Source: Prevotellaceae bacterium (GTDB taxonomy: Bacteria > Bacteroidota > Bacteroidia > Bacteroidales > Bacteroidaceae). From it: a DNA stretch of 32,285 nucleotides. The DNA is taken from the NCBI GenBank assembly GCA_021153165.1, contig JAGKTZ010000032.1, forward strand, positions 1 to 32,285, given 5' to 3'. Of this stretch, positions 24,025 to 32,085 are shown one piece after another (within the stretch, counting starts at the first letter, position 1; each line of letters begins with the position of its first letter). The translations under genes were made by a program, and so were the position numbers. A model generated the notes under the pieces. It worked only from the letters and a program-made list of their open reading frames with translations. It searched no databases and had not been told where the DNA came from.

Positions 24025-25272
24025 CTATCTCTTTCTTTTTTTGCCTTTGTAGTAGGTACTCTTTCCTTTTGAATAAGTACTTTTCCCCTTAGAGTAGTTT
24101 TTCTTGTAAGAGCTAGAAGTTGACTTCTTTTTATAACTTGAACTCTTCTTGTATGAAGAACTTTTGCTTGATGTTGTACCTTGTTTAGCAACAACTGTAG
24201 AACGACGAGTCAATAGTTCGTCTGCTTTGTATGCATAAATAGAGTCCTCGTTTTCTACAAATTCCAGAATAGCTTGTTGTGTCATTCTAAGTACACGTGG
24301 CTCGCTATTACCAGGAATGATGTCCGTTTTGAATTGTGGATTTAGGGATCTAATAGATTCCTTTTCTATTTTGCAGTAGGCTGTGATTTGCTCAATATGC
24401 ACATCGCGAGAAACGACAACAGTATCTGTCGCGATGGGGATCTTTGTCTTCATTGGACAAATGTTGTGCTCGCAGTAGTAGTTCATGATGTAATTGGCTG
24501 CAATGAATGCTGGCACATACCCTCGCGTCTCGTTAGGCAAATAAGGGTAGATTTGCCAGTAATCTTTCACTCCGCCAGCGCGATGGATGGCTTTGTTTAC
24601 ATTGCCTGGGCCACAATTGTAGGCTGCAATCACAAGGTTCCAATCACCATATATCTTGTATAAATCCTTGAGGAATCTTGCTGCAGCCCAAGTTGATTTC
24701 AATGGGTCGCAACGGTCGTCGACTAAACTATTTACCTCAAGTCCGTAACGTTGACCTGTCTGAAGCATAAATTGCCACAATCCAGTCGCACCGACTTTGC
24801 TTTTGGCTACAGGGTTGAGTGCAGATTCTATGACGGGAAGGTATTTTAATTCTAAGGGTAGACCATAGTAGTCTAAAGCCTCTTCGAATATGGGGATATA
24901 AAAATTGCCAGCCCCCAACATGTATGCAACAGAACTGCGCTGCTTGTTGGTGTATTGGTCAATGTATTTCCTGACGATTTCGTTGTAGGGGAGTTCCATC
25001 ACAGCAGGAATGCGTGATAGTCTTTTGATATATACAGCGGAGTCAAAGGTGGGATTGATGTTTGGCTGAGCACATGTTGTGTCAGGATAGATATAATTTT
25101 GAGCTTTCCACTCATTCAACAACGAGTCCATGTTAATGGTCATCGCTTCGGGCAAATAGATTTTGCTTGAGTCGATTTTTGAATTTTGTGCAAAGCTACT
25201 TAGTGGGTTCAGTGTTAGTAGGCAAAATGCAACATTTAATAGCGTTTGAAAAAAGAAATGTGTTGTTTTCAT
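24025..25272 (-). CDS. Lytic transglycosylase (SLT, MltD-like) with basic Ser/Lys/Tyr tail
   Basis: An exported peptidoglycan lytic transglycosylase. The start chosen is ATG 25272 (MKTTHFFFQ). A longer frame from TTG 25296 overlaps the preceding gene and adds eight residues before the signal peptide (ending SFAQ). The SLT domain is complete: catalytic Glu149 in YLPVIESALNP, SKVGATGLWQFM, and AAYNCGPGNVNKA. One LysM-like stretch follows (VHIEQITAYCKIEKESIRSLNP). The last about 50 residues are almost only S, K, Y, T and G, with repeats such as SSSYKK and YSKGKST, ending GKKRKR. This tail takes the place of the extra LysM repeats usual in MltD. It lies in the conserved parAB-DUF5683-MltD-Rsh order. 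Confidence 0.9.
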   Translation of the reverse strand: MKTTHFFFQTLLNVAFCLLTLNPLSSFAQNSKIDSSKIYLPEAMTINMDSLLNEWKAQNYIYPDTTCAQPNINPTFDSAVYIKRLSRIPAVMELPYNEIVRKYIDQYTNKQRSSVAYMLGAGNFYIPIFEEALDYYGLPLELKYLPVIESALNPVAKSKVGATGLWQFMLQTGQRYGLEVNSLVDDRCDPLKSTWAAARFLKDLYKIYGDWNLVIAAYNCGPGNVNKAIHRAGGVKDYWQIYPYLPNETRGYVPAFIAANYIMNYYCEHNICPMKTKIPIATDTVVVSRDVHIEQITAYCKIEKESIRSLNPQFKTDIIPGNSEPRVLRMTQQAILEFVENEDSIYAYKADELLTRRSTVVAKQGTTSSKSSSYKKSSSYKKKSTSSSYKKNYSKGKSTYSKGKSTYYKGKKRKR

Positions 25273-25277
25273 AATTT

Positions 25278-26201
25278 TCAAAAATTTAGTGAGCAACCCA
25301 CACCATAGGAATTGTGTTGGAATGTACTTTTTGTTTCAATTACTGTAGGTTGTAGTTGCAAACTTAGGTCTGGCGAAATATCAAATATGGATAGGTGTGC
25401 GTCTACATAGGCATCTACAATAGACAATAGATAGACGCCAACAAAGCAAAACGCACTGAGGTCTCGATATCTACGATAATAGTTCTTCTTGTTCTTAAAA
25501 ATTGTTTTGAAACGCTCTTCTTTTCCCGTGATGTCGTATCTTGGTGGCAACATCTCAAGGTGTGAGTTCGTATTGGGGTTGTCGTCCATGATATCTAAGT
25601 AGGCTTGGGAATAATCCATGTACATCTGTTGATTCCAAAGCAGTGCGTATGTACACCCAAGGAAACCTCCGTAGAAAATGGGCAACTTCCAGTATTTTCG
25701 ATTGTATATCTGTCCAGCGCCAGGGAAGACTGCCGACAACCAAAGTGCCCTGCCTGGGTCTGGAATAAATTGTTTTTGTTGTATTCCAACAGTTTTTAAT
25801 TCTTCCTCAAATACTTTTTCAGCTTTGATGGGACTTAGATTGATGGTGTCGCCTGGGAGGAAATCAATGTAGTCAGACTCATCAGCAGTGATGGTTGAGT
25901 CTGTTGCGGTGGAGTCGTTTGAGGTCTGATTTGGGGTTGATACTTTGAGTGAATCTGCTTCTCGTTTTAACTCAACCCTATTGATACTATCTCTTTTGGC
26001 TTGAGAAGATGCTTTTGCTTTACGGGGAGGTGTGTCGTTGATGCTTGATTTTATTTCAGTAGTGTATTCTGAGACAATAGACGACAAATCCCCGTCGTGC
26101 GGGGAATAGAGTAATGTCTTTGCTTGACACTCTCCAATAGCAAAGCAAATCAAAGCGATGAGCGTTGCCGTTAGATAGAGGATTTGTCGTCTATGATTCA
26201 T
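25278..26201 (-). CDS. DUF5683-type membrane protein
   Basis: The 307-residue protein has an N-terminal hydrophobic signal (ILYLTATLIALICFAIGECQA), then a low-complexity charged region (about 50-110). The conserved part begins at IPDPGRALWLSAVFPGAGQIYNRKYWKLP, with a membrane segment (IFYGGFLGCTYALLW), and continues to DLSAFCFVGVYLLSIVDAYVDAHL. This matches DUF5683, seen in Bacteroidales next to parB and lytic transglycosylase genes. Its ATG overlaps the parB TGA (ATGA, 26198-26201), and the transglycosylase gene starts five bases after its stop. Function unknown; envelope location and a link to wall or segregation processes are inferred from gene order only. Confidence 0.82.
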   Translation of the reverse strand: MNHRRQILYLTATLIALICFAIGECQAKTLLYSPHDGDLSSIVSEYTTEIKSSINDTPPRKAKASSQAKRDSINRVELKREADSLKVSTPNQTSNDSTATDSTITADESDYIDFLPGDTINLSPIKAEKVFEEELKTVGIQQKQFIPDPGRALWLSAVFPGAGQIYNRKYWKLPIFYGGFLGCTYALLWNQQMYMDYSQAYLDIMDDNPNTNSHLEMLPPRYDITGKEERFKTIFKNKKNYYRRYRDLSAFCFVGVYLLSIVDAYVDAHLSIFDISPDLSLQLQPTVIETKSTFQHNSYGVGCSLNF

Positions 26202-27097
26202 CCTTTCATCTTGTCAAATAAACTGATGATGCGTTCGAGTTCTTCGTCGTTAGCAAAAGGTATTGTGATTTTTCCCTTGCCTTGTGCTGAACAGGTCATT
26301 TGGACTTTTGTCTGGAAGAAGTCGGAGAGTTTGCTCTTTAGGATATTATACTCTTCGAGCAAGCGACGTTCGCCTTGTGTCTTTCCTCCTTTTTTAGCAC
26401 CTTTATATTCTTCGCCGTCGTTGATGGATTTTACGATTTCCTCTACTTGGCGTACGCTGTAACCCTTGTCTCTGATTTCGTTGTATACTTTCAATTGCAG
26501 CGAGGGTTGACTCAGTCCCAACAATGCGCGAGCATGGCCCTGGTCCATCTCACGATTTTGCAGAGCGACTTGTACTTGTGCAGGCAACTTTAGCAGGCGG
26601 AGGTAATTGGCAACGGTGGCGCGCTTCTTGCCCACCTTTTCGCTTAATTTATCTTGAGTCAGATCGTATTGTTCAATCAGATTTTGGTAGGCTAGAGCAA
26701 TTTCGATAGCGTTGAGGTCTTCGCGTTGAATATTTTCGACGAGCGCCATTTGCATCATCTTCTCGTCGTCTGCTGTGCGAATATATGCAGGAATTGTGTC
26801 AAGACCTGCCATTTGCGAAGCTCTCCAACGGCGTTCACCAGCGATAATCTGGTAAGTATCATCCTCCATCTTTCTGAGTGTGATGGGTTGGATAATGCCT
26901 ATTTGCTTAATGCTTTCTGCCAATTCCTCTAATGCTGTGGGATCAAACTCACGACGAGGCTGATTGGGGTTTGCTTTGATTTGTGTAATGGGAACTTCAT
27001 TGATCGACGAAGAACCACTTGTGCGAACTTCGTCTTCTATTGAGATGAGGGCGTCAAGTCCTCTGCCTAATGCGGGAAATTTCTTTTGTGCTGCCAT
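26198..27097 (-). CDS. parB: Chromosome-partitioning protein ParB (Spo0J)
   Basis: A 299-residue CTP-dependent DNA-sliding clamp that loads at parS and works with ParA. ITQIKANPNQPRREFD and the nucleotide-binding motif GERRWRA (87-93) mark the N-terminal ParB domain. TQDKLSEKVGKKRATVANYL (about 148-168) is the helix-turn-helix that reads parS. A lysine-rich linker and a C-terminal dimer domain follow. It lies 126 bases after parA and overlaps the DUF5683 gene by four bases. No consensus parS (CACGTG-centred 16-mer) was found in the window. Confidence 0.95.
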   Translation of the reverse strand: MAAQKKFPALGRGLDALISIEDEVRTSGSSSINEVPITQIKANPNQPRREFDPTALEELAESIKQIGIIQPITLRKMEDDTYQIIAGERRWRASQMAGLDTIPAYIRTADDEKMMQMALVENIQREDLNAIEIALAYQNLIEQYDLTQDKLSEKVGKKRATVANYLRLLKLPAQVQVALQNREMDQGHARALLGLSQPSLQLKVYNEIRDKGYSVRQVEEIVKSINDGEEYKGAKKGGKTQGERRLLEEYNILKSKLSDFFQTKVQMTCSAQGKGKITIPFANDEELERIISLFDKMKG

Positions 27098-27223
27098 TGA
27101 TGGATTTGATCTTTCAAATGATCTCGTGTCTATTTCGCAGAGTGTTTCCTCGTTTTTATAGTGGAGTATCTGAAACTGCTAACGACACCTTTAGTTCTGT
27201 TCTAATGTTATAGGATTTTACTT

Positions 27224-27988
27224 TTACTTATTCTTTTGAATGATTTCTTTCGCCAAAGCCAAGTGGTTCTTTGCACCGATAGAGTCGGCGTCATAAAGAA
27301 TCGCAGGCAGACCATGACTGGGCGCTTCGCTCAAGCGGACATTTCTTTGAATGACTGTTTTGAAGACCAATTCCTGGAAGTGTCTCTTGACTTCATCATA
27401 GATTTGGTTAGCTAGGCGAAGGCGAGAATCATACATTGTCAAGAGGAACCCTTCGATTTCAAGTTCGGGGTTGAGTTTCTTCTTGATGATTTTAATAGTA
27501 TGAAGCAATTTGCTGATACCTTCGAGTGCAAAGTATTCGCACTGCACGGGAATAATGATAGAGTTTGCTGCGGTCAAGGCACTCACTGTGATCACACCAA
27601 GTGAGGGTGAACAGTCAATCAGAATGAAATCGTAATCATTCTTCAAGGGTGCGAGCATCTTTGCAAAGAGTTTTTCGCGATCTGGCAAACTCATCATTTC
27701 GACATCTGCTCCTGCCAAGTTGATATGCGAGGGCAAAATGTCCAGATTTTCTATATCTGTAGTGTATATGGCACTCTTAGGATCGACTTGGCGAATCAAG
27801 CAATCGTAGACGGATACATCTACTTTGCTTGTGTCTACGCCCAATCCCGACGAAGCGTTGGCTTGTTGGTCGGCATCTACCAATAGTACTTTCTTTTCCA
27901 GTGTAGCCAGCGAGGCAGCAAGGTTCATTGCTGTTGTGGTCTTACCTACACCACCTTTTTGATTGGCTAATGCAATAATTTTACCCAT
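27224..27988 (-). CDS. parA: Chromosome-partitioning ATPase ParA (Soj)
   Basis: The 254-residue deviant-Walker ATPase has MGKIIALANQKGGVGKTTTA at the N-terminus (KGGVGKT, 11-17), the VLLVDADQQANAS switch region and Walker B FILIDCSPSLG. It makes the nucleoid gradient that moves ParB-parS complexes. It is first in the cluster parA-parB-DUF5683-transglycosylase-rsh, with a TATCTTTG box (28062-28069) in the intergenic region shared with divergent surE. Confidence 0.96.
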   Translation of the reverse strand: MGKIIALANQKGGVGKTTTAMNLAASLATLEKKVLLVDADQQANASSGLGVDTSKVDVSVYDCLIRQVDPKSAIYTTDIENLDILPSHINLAGADVEMMSLPDREKLFAKMLAPLKNDYDFILIDCSPSLGVITVSALTAANSIIIPVQCEYFALEGISKLLHTIKIIKKKLNPELEIEGFLLTMYDSRLRLANQIYDEVKRHFQELVFKTVIQRNVRLSEAPSHGLPAILYDADSIGAKNHLALAKEIIQKNK

Positions 27989-28061
27989 ATTATATTTTTG
28001 TGTTTGGTGAGCGTCTTACGATGCTTTTCCAAGTTGTTTCAGATGTTACTACTTCAATTTG

Positions 28062-28069
28062 CAAAGATA
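28062..28069 (-). promoter_or_regulatory. Promoter -7 box for the parA cluster
   Basis: The minus strand reads TATCTTTG (TAnnTTTG), 74 bases upstream of the parA start at 27988. The divergent surE promoter box lies some 40 bases to the right. Confidence 0.55.
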
Positions 28070-28111
28070 ATAAATTTTCTGCGTCCAATAATGTTTTATA
28101 CTTTTTTTTGC

Positions 28112-28119
28112 TACTTTTG
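28112..28119 (+). promoter_or_regulatory. Promoter -7 box for surE
   Basis: The plus strand reads TACTTTTG (TAnnTTTG), 66 bases upstream of the surE ATG at 28186. Confidence 0.5.
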
Positions 28120-28185
28120 CATCTATAAATAATGCTTTTTTGATTTTTACTTGATATTCTGTATCAATATAGACTGGTTTTAGAT

Positions 28186-28947
28186 ATGGCTACACGCCCT
28201 TATTTACTGATTTCTAATGACGATGGCTACTTTGCTGGTGGCATCAATTTTCTCATAGAGACACTTGCTCCGATGGCTGATATTTTGGTCGTTGCCCCTG
28301 ATGGTCCACGCTCGGGACAAAGTTGTGCGATCACGCCCATACACCCTTTGCGCATTAAGGAAGTGCGCAACGAACCTGGATTAAAGGTTTATAAGTGTAC
28401 CGGTACACCCGTGGATTGCGTCAAGATGGCTCTGAACGAATTGGTGGAGCGTCGTCCCGACTTAGTAATTGGTGGTATCAATCATGGTGATAATTCTTCG
28501 GTCAACAGTCACTATTCGGGCACAATGGGTGTAGCAACCGAGGGGGCGCTCCAAGGATTGCCTTCTATCGCCTTTTCTTTGTGCAATCATTCCGAGAATG
28601 CTGACTTTTCTCCCCTTCGCCCTTATATCATAGATTTGGTGTTCAAAGCGATTGGTGTAGGTTTGCCTCCGTTTACCTGTTTGAATGTGAATTTTCCTAA
28701 TCGGGAAAAATTTGCGGGGGTCAAGGTTTGTCGTATGGCCAAGAGTCATTGGACACAGGAGACGGCGCGCCGTGAGCATCCCTGGGGCGGCGACTACTAC
28801 TGGCTCGTCGGACATTGCGAAGAACTCGAACCCGAAGCGACCGACACCGACCGTTGGGCGCTGGCTAATGGTTATGTAGCGATCACACCGACTACGCTCG
28901 ACAATACAGCGTATGGTCTGATAGATGTGCTCTCGGGCGTATTATGA
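28186..28947 (+). CDS. surE: 5'/3'-nucleotidase SurE
   Basis: The 253-residue metal-dependent nucleotidase and exopolyphosphatase has YLLISNDDGYFAGG with metal ligands D12/D13, CAITPIHPLRI, CTGTPVDCVKMAL, and the NHGDNSSVNSHYSGTMGVA block that binds metal and phosphate. Length and start are normal for the family. It is followed by lpxB after 70 bases, with a hairpin between. The pair divergent from parA is a common Bacteroidales arrangement. Confidence 0.96.
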   Translation: MATRPYLLISNDDGYFAGGINFLIETLAPMADILVVAPDGPRSGQSCAITPIHPLRIKEVRNEPGLKVYKCTGTPVDCVKMALNELVERRPDLVIGGINHGDNSSVNSHYSGTMGVATEGALQGLPSIAFSLCNHSENADFSPLRPYIIDLVFKAIGVGLPPFTCLNVNFPNREKFAGVKVCRMAKSHWTQETARREHPWGGDYYWLVGHCEELEPEATDTDRWALANGYVAITPTTLDNTAYGLIDVLSGVL

Positions 28948-28964
28948 AATTAGGAAATTGTTGT

Positions 28965-29000
28965 CAAGCTGGTCCAGCGTGCTGGATTGGCTTGATTTTG
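28965..29000 (+). terminator. Hairpin with G-U pairs between surE and lpxB
   Basis: Positions 28965-28977 can pair with 28982-28994 (CAAGC/GCTTG outer, TCCAG/CTGGA inner) through three G-U wobbles, leaving a four-base loop. ATTTTGTTTT follows. The wobbles pair only in plus-strand RNA. It lies 17 bases past the surE stop, so it is probably a terminator or attenuator. Confidence 0.6.
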
Positions 29001-29017
29001 TTTTATAAGCTAATAGA

Positions 29018-30163
29018 ATGAAGTACTTTTTAGTAGTGGGCGAGGCAAGTGGCGACCTGCACGCTTCGCATTTGATGAAAGCCATTTTGCAGGAAGATCC
29101 CGCCGCCGAATTTCGTTTTTATGGGGGCGATTTGATGCAAGCTGTGGGTGGACAACTTCTGCGTCATTATCGCGATCTCGCCTACATGGGTTTCATCCCC
29201 GTGCTACTTCATGCACGTACTATTTTGCAAGGCCTCTCGCAGTGCAAGTCTGCTATCCGCGAATGGCAACCAGATGTCGTGATACTGGTGGACTATCCTG
29301 GGTTTAATTTGAAGATTGCACGCTTTGTCAAGCAGGAAAATATATGCCCTGTCTACTATTATATTTCCCCGAAGATTTGGGCTTGGAAGGAATATCGTAT
29401 CAAGGCGATTCGTCGTGACGTAGATCGTTTGTTCTCTATCCTGCCTTTTGAGGTAGATTTCTTTGAGAAAAAGCATGGGTATCCCATTTCATACGTAGGC
29501 AACCCAACGTTAGATGAAGTGACAGAATATATCGCTGCGCAGCCTGTGGATTGGGATGCTGTATGCAAGACGTATGGTGTGGATCCCAAGAAATGCGTCA
29601 TCGCTTTGCTGCCCGGCAGCCGAATGCAAGAGATTCGCAGCAATCTAAGCCGCATGCTGCTTGCCGTACGTGATATGTCGGACACGGAATATCAGGTGTT
29701 GATCTGTGGTGCGCCCAATATGGACGATGCAATATATTCGCAAATCATCGTCGAGAATCGTTGCCATGCCAAGGTGATGCGTGGTTGCACCTACGAGGTG
29801 TTGCGTCATAGCGATGTGGCTCTGGTGACGTCGGGCACAGCTGCTCTCGAGACAGCGCTCTTCGACGTGCCGCAAGTCGTCTGCTACTATCTGTCGTGCG
29901 GCCGTGTGATGAACTTCCTACGCCGTCATTTCCTGAAGGTTCCCTATATATCCCTGGTCAATCTGATCTGTGCGCGAGAAGTCGTGCCCGAATTGATTGG
30001 CGAAAAGATGAATGCGCAAAATGTGCGATGCACAATGCTCGAGGTGATGGATCGTCGCGATGAAATTCTGACGGACTATGAAGACTTGCGTCGTCGTTTG
30101 GGCGAAGCTGGCGCACCTACGCATGCTGCACGCGAGATGGTGGCAAGGCTGACCAAGCAGTGA
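29018..30163 (+). CDS. lpxB: Lipid-A-disaccharide synthase
   Basis: The 381-residue GT19 enzyme joins UDP-2,3-diacylglucosamine and lipid X at the cytoplasmic membrane face in lipid A synthesis. Diagnostic segments are VVGEASGDLHASHLM at the start, YYISPKIWAWKEYRIK, SYVGNPTLDEV, the donor-binding LLPGSRMQEIRSNL, and VTSGTAALETALFDVPQVV. Length is normal. It lies downstream of surE in the same direction, and the region after it holds a terminator shared with the convergent metallopeptidase gene. Confidence 0.96.
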   Translation: MKYFLVVGEASGDLHASHLMKAILQEDPAAEFRFYGGDLMQAVGGQLLRHYRDLAYMGFIPVLLHARTILQGLSQCKSAIREWQPDVVILVDYPGFNLKIARFVKQENICPVYYYISPKIWAWKEYRIKAIRRDVDRLFSILPFEVDFFEKKHGYPISYVGNPTLDEVTEYIAAQPVDWDAVCKTYGVDPKKCVIALLPGSRMQEIRSNLSRMLLAVRDMSDTEYQVLICGAPNMDDAIYSQIIVENRCHAKVMRGCTYEVLRHSDVALVTSGTAALETALFDVPQVVCYYLSCGRVMNFLRRHFLKVPYISLVNLICAREVVPELIGEKMNAQNVRCTMLEVMDRRDEILTDYEDLRRRLGEAGAPTHAAREMVARLTKQ

Positions 30164-30194
30164 TGTGTGTCAAAACAGCAAGGATATACAAAGA

Positions 30195-30230
30195 AATGCG
30201 AGACGTCCCGTATGATGGGTGTCTCGCATT
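30195..30230. terminator. Terminator between convergent lpxB and the metallopeptidase gene
   Basis: AATGCGAGAC (30195-30204) and GTCTCGCATT (30221-30230) form a perfect 10-bp stem with inner CCC/GGG pairing. It sits about 32 bases from the lpxB stop and 37 bases from the other gene's stop, and could serve both strands. The left arm carries CGAGACGTC, also found in repeat copy 4. Confidence 0.8.
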
Positions 30231-30266
30231 ATTTATAGGGTTTGAACGAACTGTTGTATTCGTAAC

Positions 30267-30944
30267 TTAGTCGCGATTGCTACCCATGAATATCATAATG
30301 TAATATACCAATGTGGCGAGCGAACTAAGTGCTGCTACGACGTATGTATAGGCTGCCGAGCGCAGCGCACTTACTGCTGCGGGGTGGGTCTGATAGTTGG
30401 TGATACCGGCACCCGACAACCAAGTTGTAGCGCGACGGCTGGCATCAACTTCGACAGGCAATGTGACGAAACTGAATAATGTGGTCAGCGCAAACAGACC
30501 GATACCTACAAGCAGGATAGATGGGAATGATTCTACCATAAGGATACCTGCCAGCAATATCCATTGCACCCAATTTGAAGCAAATGACACAGCGGGCACC
30601 AGGGCAGAGCGCAGGGTCAGTGGACCGTATGCTGTAGCATGCTGCACGGCATGTCCGCACTCGTGAGCAGCTACGGCTGCAGCAGCGATGGAATTGCTGT
30701 GGTAGACGCTTTCGCTCAGGTTTACGGTCTTCTTTGTTGGGTCATAGTGGTCGGTCAGGTGGCCGCGTGTGCTGGTTACGGTCACGTCGTAGATGCCATT
30801 TTCGCGCAACATCTTTTCTGCTACTTCACGGCCAGTCATGCCGTTGGCAGTGGGTATGCGCGAGAATTTTTTGAACTTACTTTGCAGATTGCTTTGCACA
30901 ATCCAACTGATCAGTGCAATACCGATAAAGAGTACGAGGTACAT
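30267..30944 (-). CDS. YugP-type neutral zinc metallopeptidase, membrane-anchored
   Basis: The 225-residue integral membrane protein belongs to the YugP-like zinc metallopeptidase family. An N-terminal helix (MYLVLFIGIALISWIV) precedes a soluble stretch and the zinc motif AAHECGHAVQH (HEXXH, 94-98). Hydrophobic segments near 125-160 and 195-220 follow. Glu165 in LPVEVDASRRA is a plausible third ligand by family pattern. It is monocistronic, convergent with lpxB, with a TATCTTTG box far upstream (31108-31115). The substrate is unknown in this family. Confidence 0.88.
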   Translation of the reverse strand: MYLVLFIGIALISWIVQSNLQSKFKKFSRIPTANGMTGREVAEKMLRENGIYDVTVTSTRGHLTDHYDPTKKTVNLSESVYHSNSIAAAAVAAHECGHAVQHATAYGPLTLRSALVPAVSFASNWVQWILLAGILMVESFPSILLVGIGLFALTTLFSFVTLPVEVDASRRATTWLSGAGITNYQTHPAAVSALRSAAYTYVVAALSSLATLVYYIMIFMGSNRD

Positions 30945-31292
30945 TAGTTTTTTCCTTTCTTTTTTATTGTGTGATTAATATTTGTCGTGTCGACGAGGTC
31001 GTGTGACGTGCAGATTGTACTGCTTTTGGCAAAAGATGAAGTGCCTGCCATCGACCATTTGTCGTATCTTATCATGCAACAAGTGTGCCAAACTATGAGA
31101 TCGTCCGCAAAGATACGTCAAATTTGTGCAATTTTGCTTCGTGATGTGTCGCGAATTTTCTGAAATCCGCAAATCTGTCTACAATCTCTGCCATTTTGAC
31201 TTGCAGCGTCTTCCTTGGGTTGTGTTTATGCGGAGGGGGAGTGTAAGGGCTATTCCGCACCTTTGTCGTATGGCGATTGCTAATCGGAGTAT
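30945..31292. other. 348-base intergenic region upstream of the metallopeptidase gene
   Basis: No convincing gene. It holds a promoter-like TATCTTTG box at 31108-31115 and a long leader of about 160 bases. A TGTCGCGAATTTT stretch near 31147-31159 is vaguely like the repeat core but too short to call. No tRNA or known RNA structure was recognised. Confidence 0.6.
31108..31115 (-). promoter_or_regulatory. Promoter -7 box for the metallopeptidase gene
   Basis: The minus strand reads TATCTTTG (TAnnTTTG). The resulting leader of about 160 bases before the ATG at 30944 is long. Confidence 0.45.
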
Positions 31293-31814
31293 TCAGAAGT
31301 TAATCGTCAGTGCAAACCCGTTGGGTGAAGCGCCCACGCTTAATGAGGTGTTGTATTCTCGTTCCAAGCGGTTGAGGCGGGTCTTGTAGACACAAAGGGT
31401 GGGAATGCCCGAGAGAAGACAAAGTGAGCCTGCGACAAATGAGGTGGCCCCAAGATAAAAAATGGGATTCCCCCAGCGGTGAGTGTCTTCGTTGAAAGCA
31501 TTTCCTATAGCTCCGACGAGTCCAACAAGTGATACGCCGTATCCTACAGCAGCCAGGGATGCACCGCCGATGGTCAGTCCCAGTCCAGTCTTATACCCCC
31601 TTCTGTATTTCAGGTAGTCCATGCTTCTGTCCACGCCACCGAGCGACGAGAATTGTGCTGCTGCCGCCGACTTCTCTAATTGCATATTTTCTACAAAGAC
31701 CCTGCTGCCACGTATGTCGATAGGCTTCTGATCGACGGCGTCTACGGGAGCGTATTGTCCCATGGCGTTGAGGCCGATCAGTGCAATGCAGATGAGAAAT
31801 AGAATCCGTTTCAT
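31293..31814 (-). CDS. Exported membrane protein of unknown function
   Basis: The 173-residue protein starts with a signal-like segment (MKRILFLICIALIGLNAMGQ). A soluble part of about 60 residues is followed by two glycine- and alanine-rich hydrophobic segments (TIGGASLAAVGYGVSLVGLVGAIG and LGATSFVAGSLCLLSGIPTL) and a charged stretch (KTRLNRLEREYN). It ends in SVGASPNGFALTINF, with a terminal aromatic residue as seen in envelope proteins. Similar small proteins with two glycine-rich helices are common in Bacteroidales, but I do not recognise a named family. A TATATTTG box lies at 31885-31892. It appears to be transcribed alone. Confidence 0.7.
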   Translation of the reverse strand: MKRILFLICIALIGLNAMGQYAPVDAVDQKPIDIRGSRVFVENMQLEKSAAAAQFSSLGGVDRSMDYLKYRRGYKTGLGLTIGGASLAAVGYGVSLVGLVGAIGNAFNEDTHRWGNPIFYLGATSFVAGSLCLLSGIPTLCVYKTRLNRLEREYNTSLSVGASPNGFALTINF

Positions 31815-31884
31815 GGTATTCGGTTTTTTTTGAAAAGTTTTATAAATATTGGGAGGTATAATTATGCCTCATCCTTGATTATTG

Positions 31885-31892
31885 CAAATATA
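31885..31892 (-). promoter_or_regulatory. Promoter -7 box for the 173-residue membrane protein gene
   Basis: The minus strand reads TATATTTG (TAnnTTTG), 71 bases upstream of the start codon at 31814. Confidence 0.55.
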
Positions 31893-31994
31893 GACAATAT
31901 CTTGTGAATAATTGTATATATCGTGTAAATTTGTCATTTCCTTTGCATAAACTCGCAGATAGTCTTTTGTTTTTAATGTCGCCAGGTTGAATGA

Positions 31995-32018
31995 AAAAAT
32001 GCGAAAAATTTTGACAAA
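31995..32018. repeat. Short dispersed motif, copy B
   Basis: An A-run, then TGCG, nine A/T bases and GACAAA. It matches positions 5-28 at 21 of 24 bases with the same spacing and orientation. It lies in the AT-rich intergenic end of the window, about 95 bases left of repeat copy 4. Confidence 0.4.
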
Positions 32019-32085
32019 TCAATATTGTGAAATAGAAAACTAAAATAGGATTTGATTTACTCTTGTGCGAAGAAAGTTAAGTTTT

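Noticed and set aside
24285..24305. CACGTG-containing stretch as a possible parS site
   Set aside because: The flanks are not palindromic and it lies within the transglycosylase gene; it does not fit the 16-bp parS consensus. No other candidate was seen near parAB.
31141..31160. Fifth copy of the repeat core (TGTCGCGAATTTT)
   Set aside because: Only about seven contiguous bases match and the flanking A/T arms with RGTCT steps are absent.
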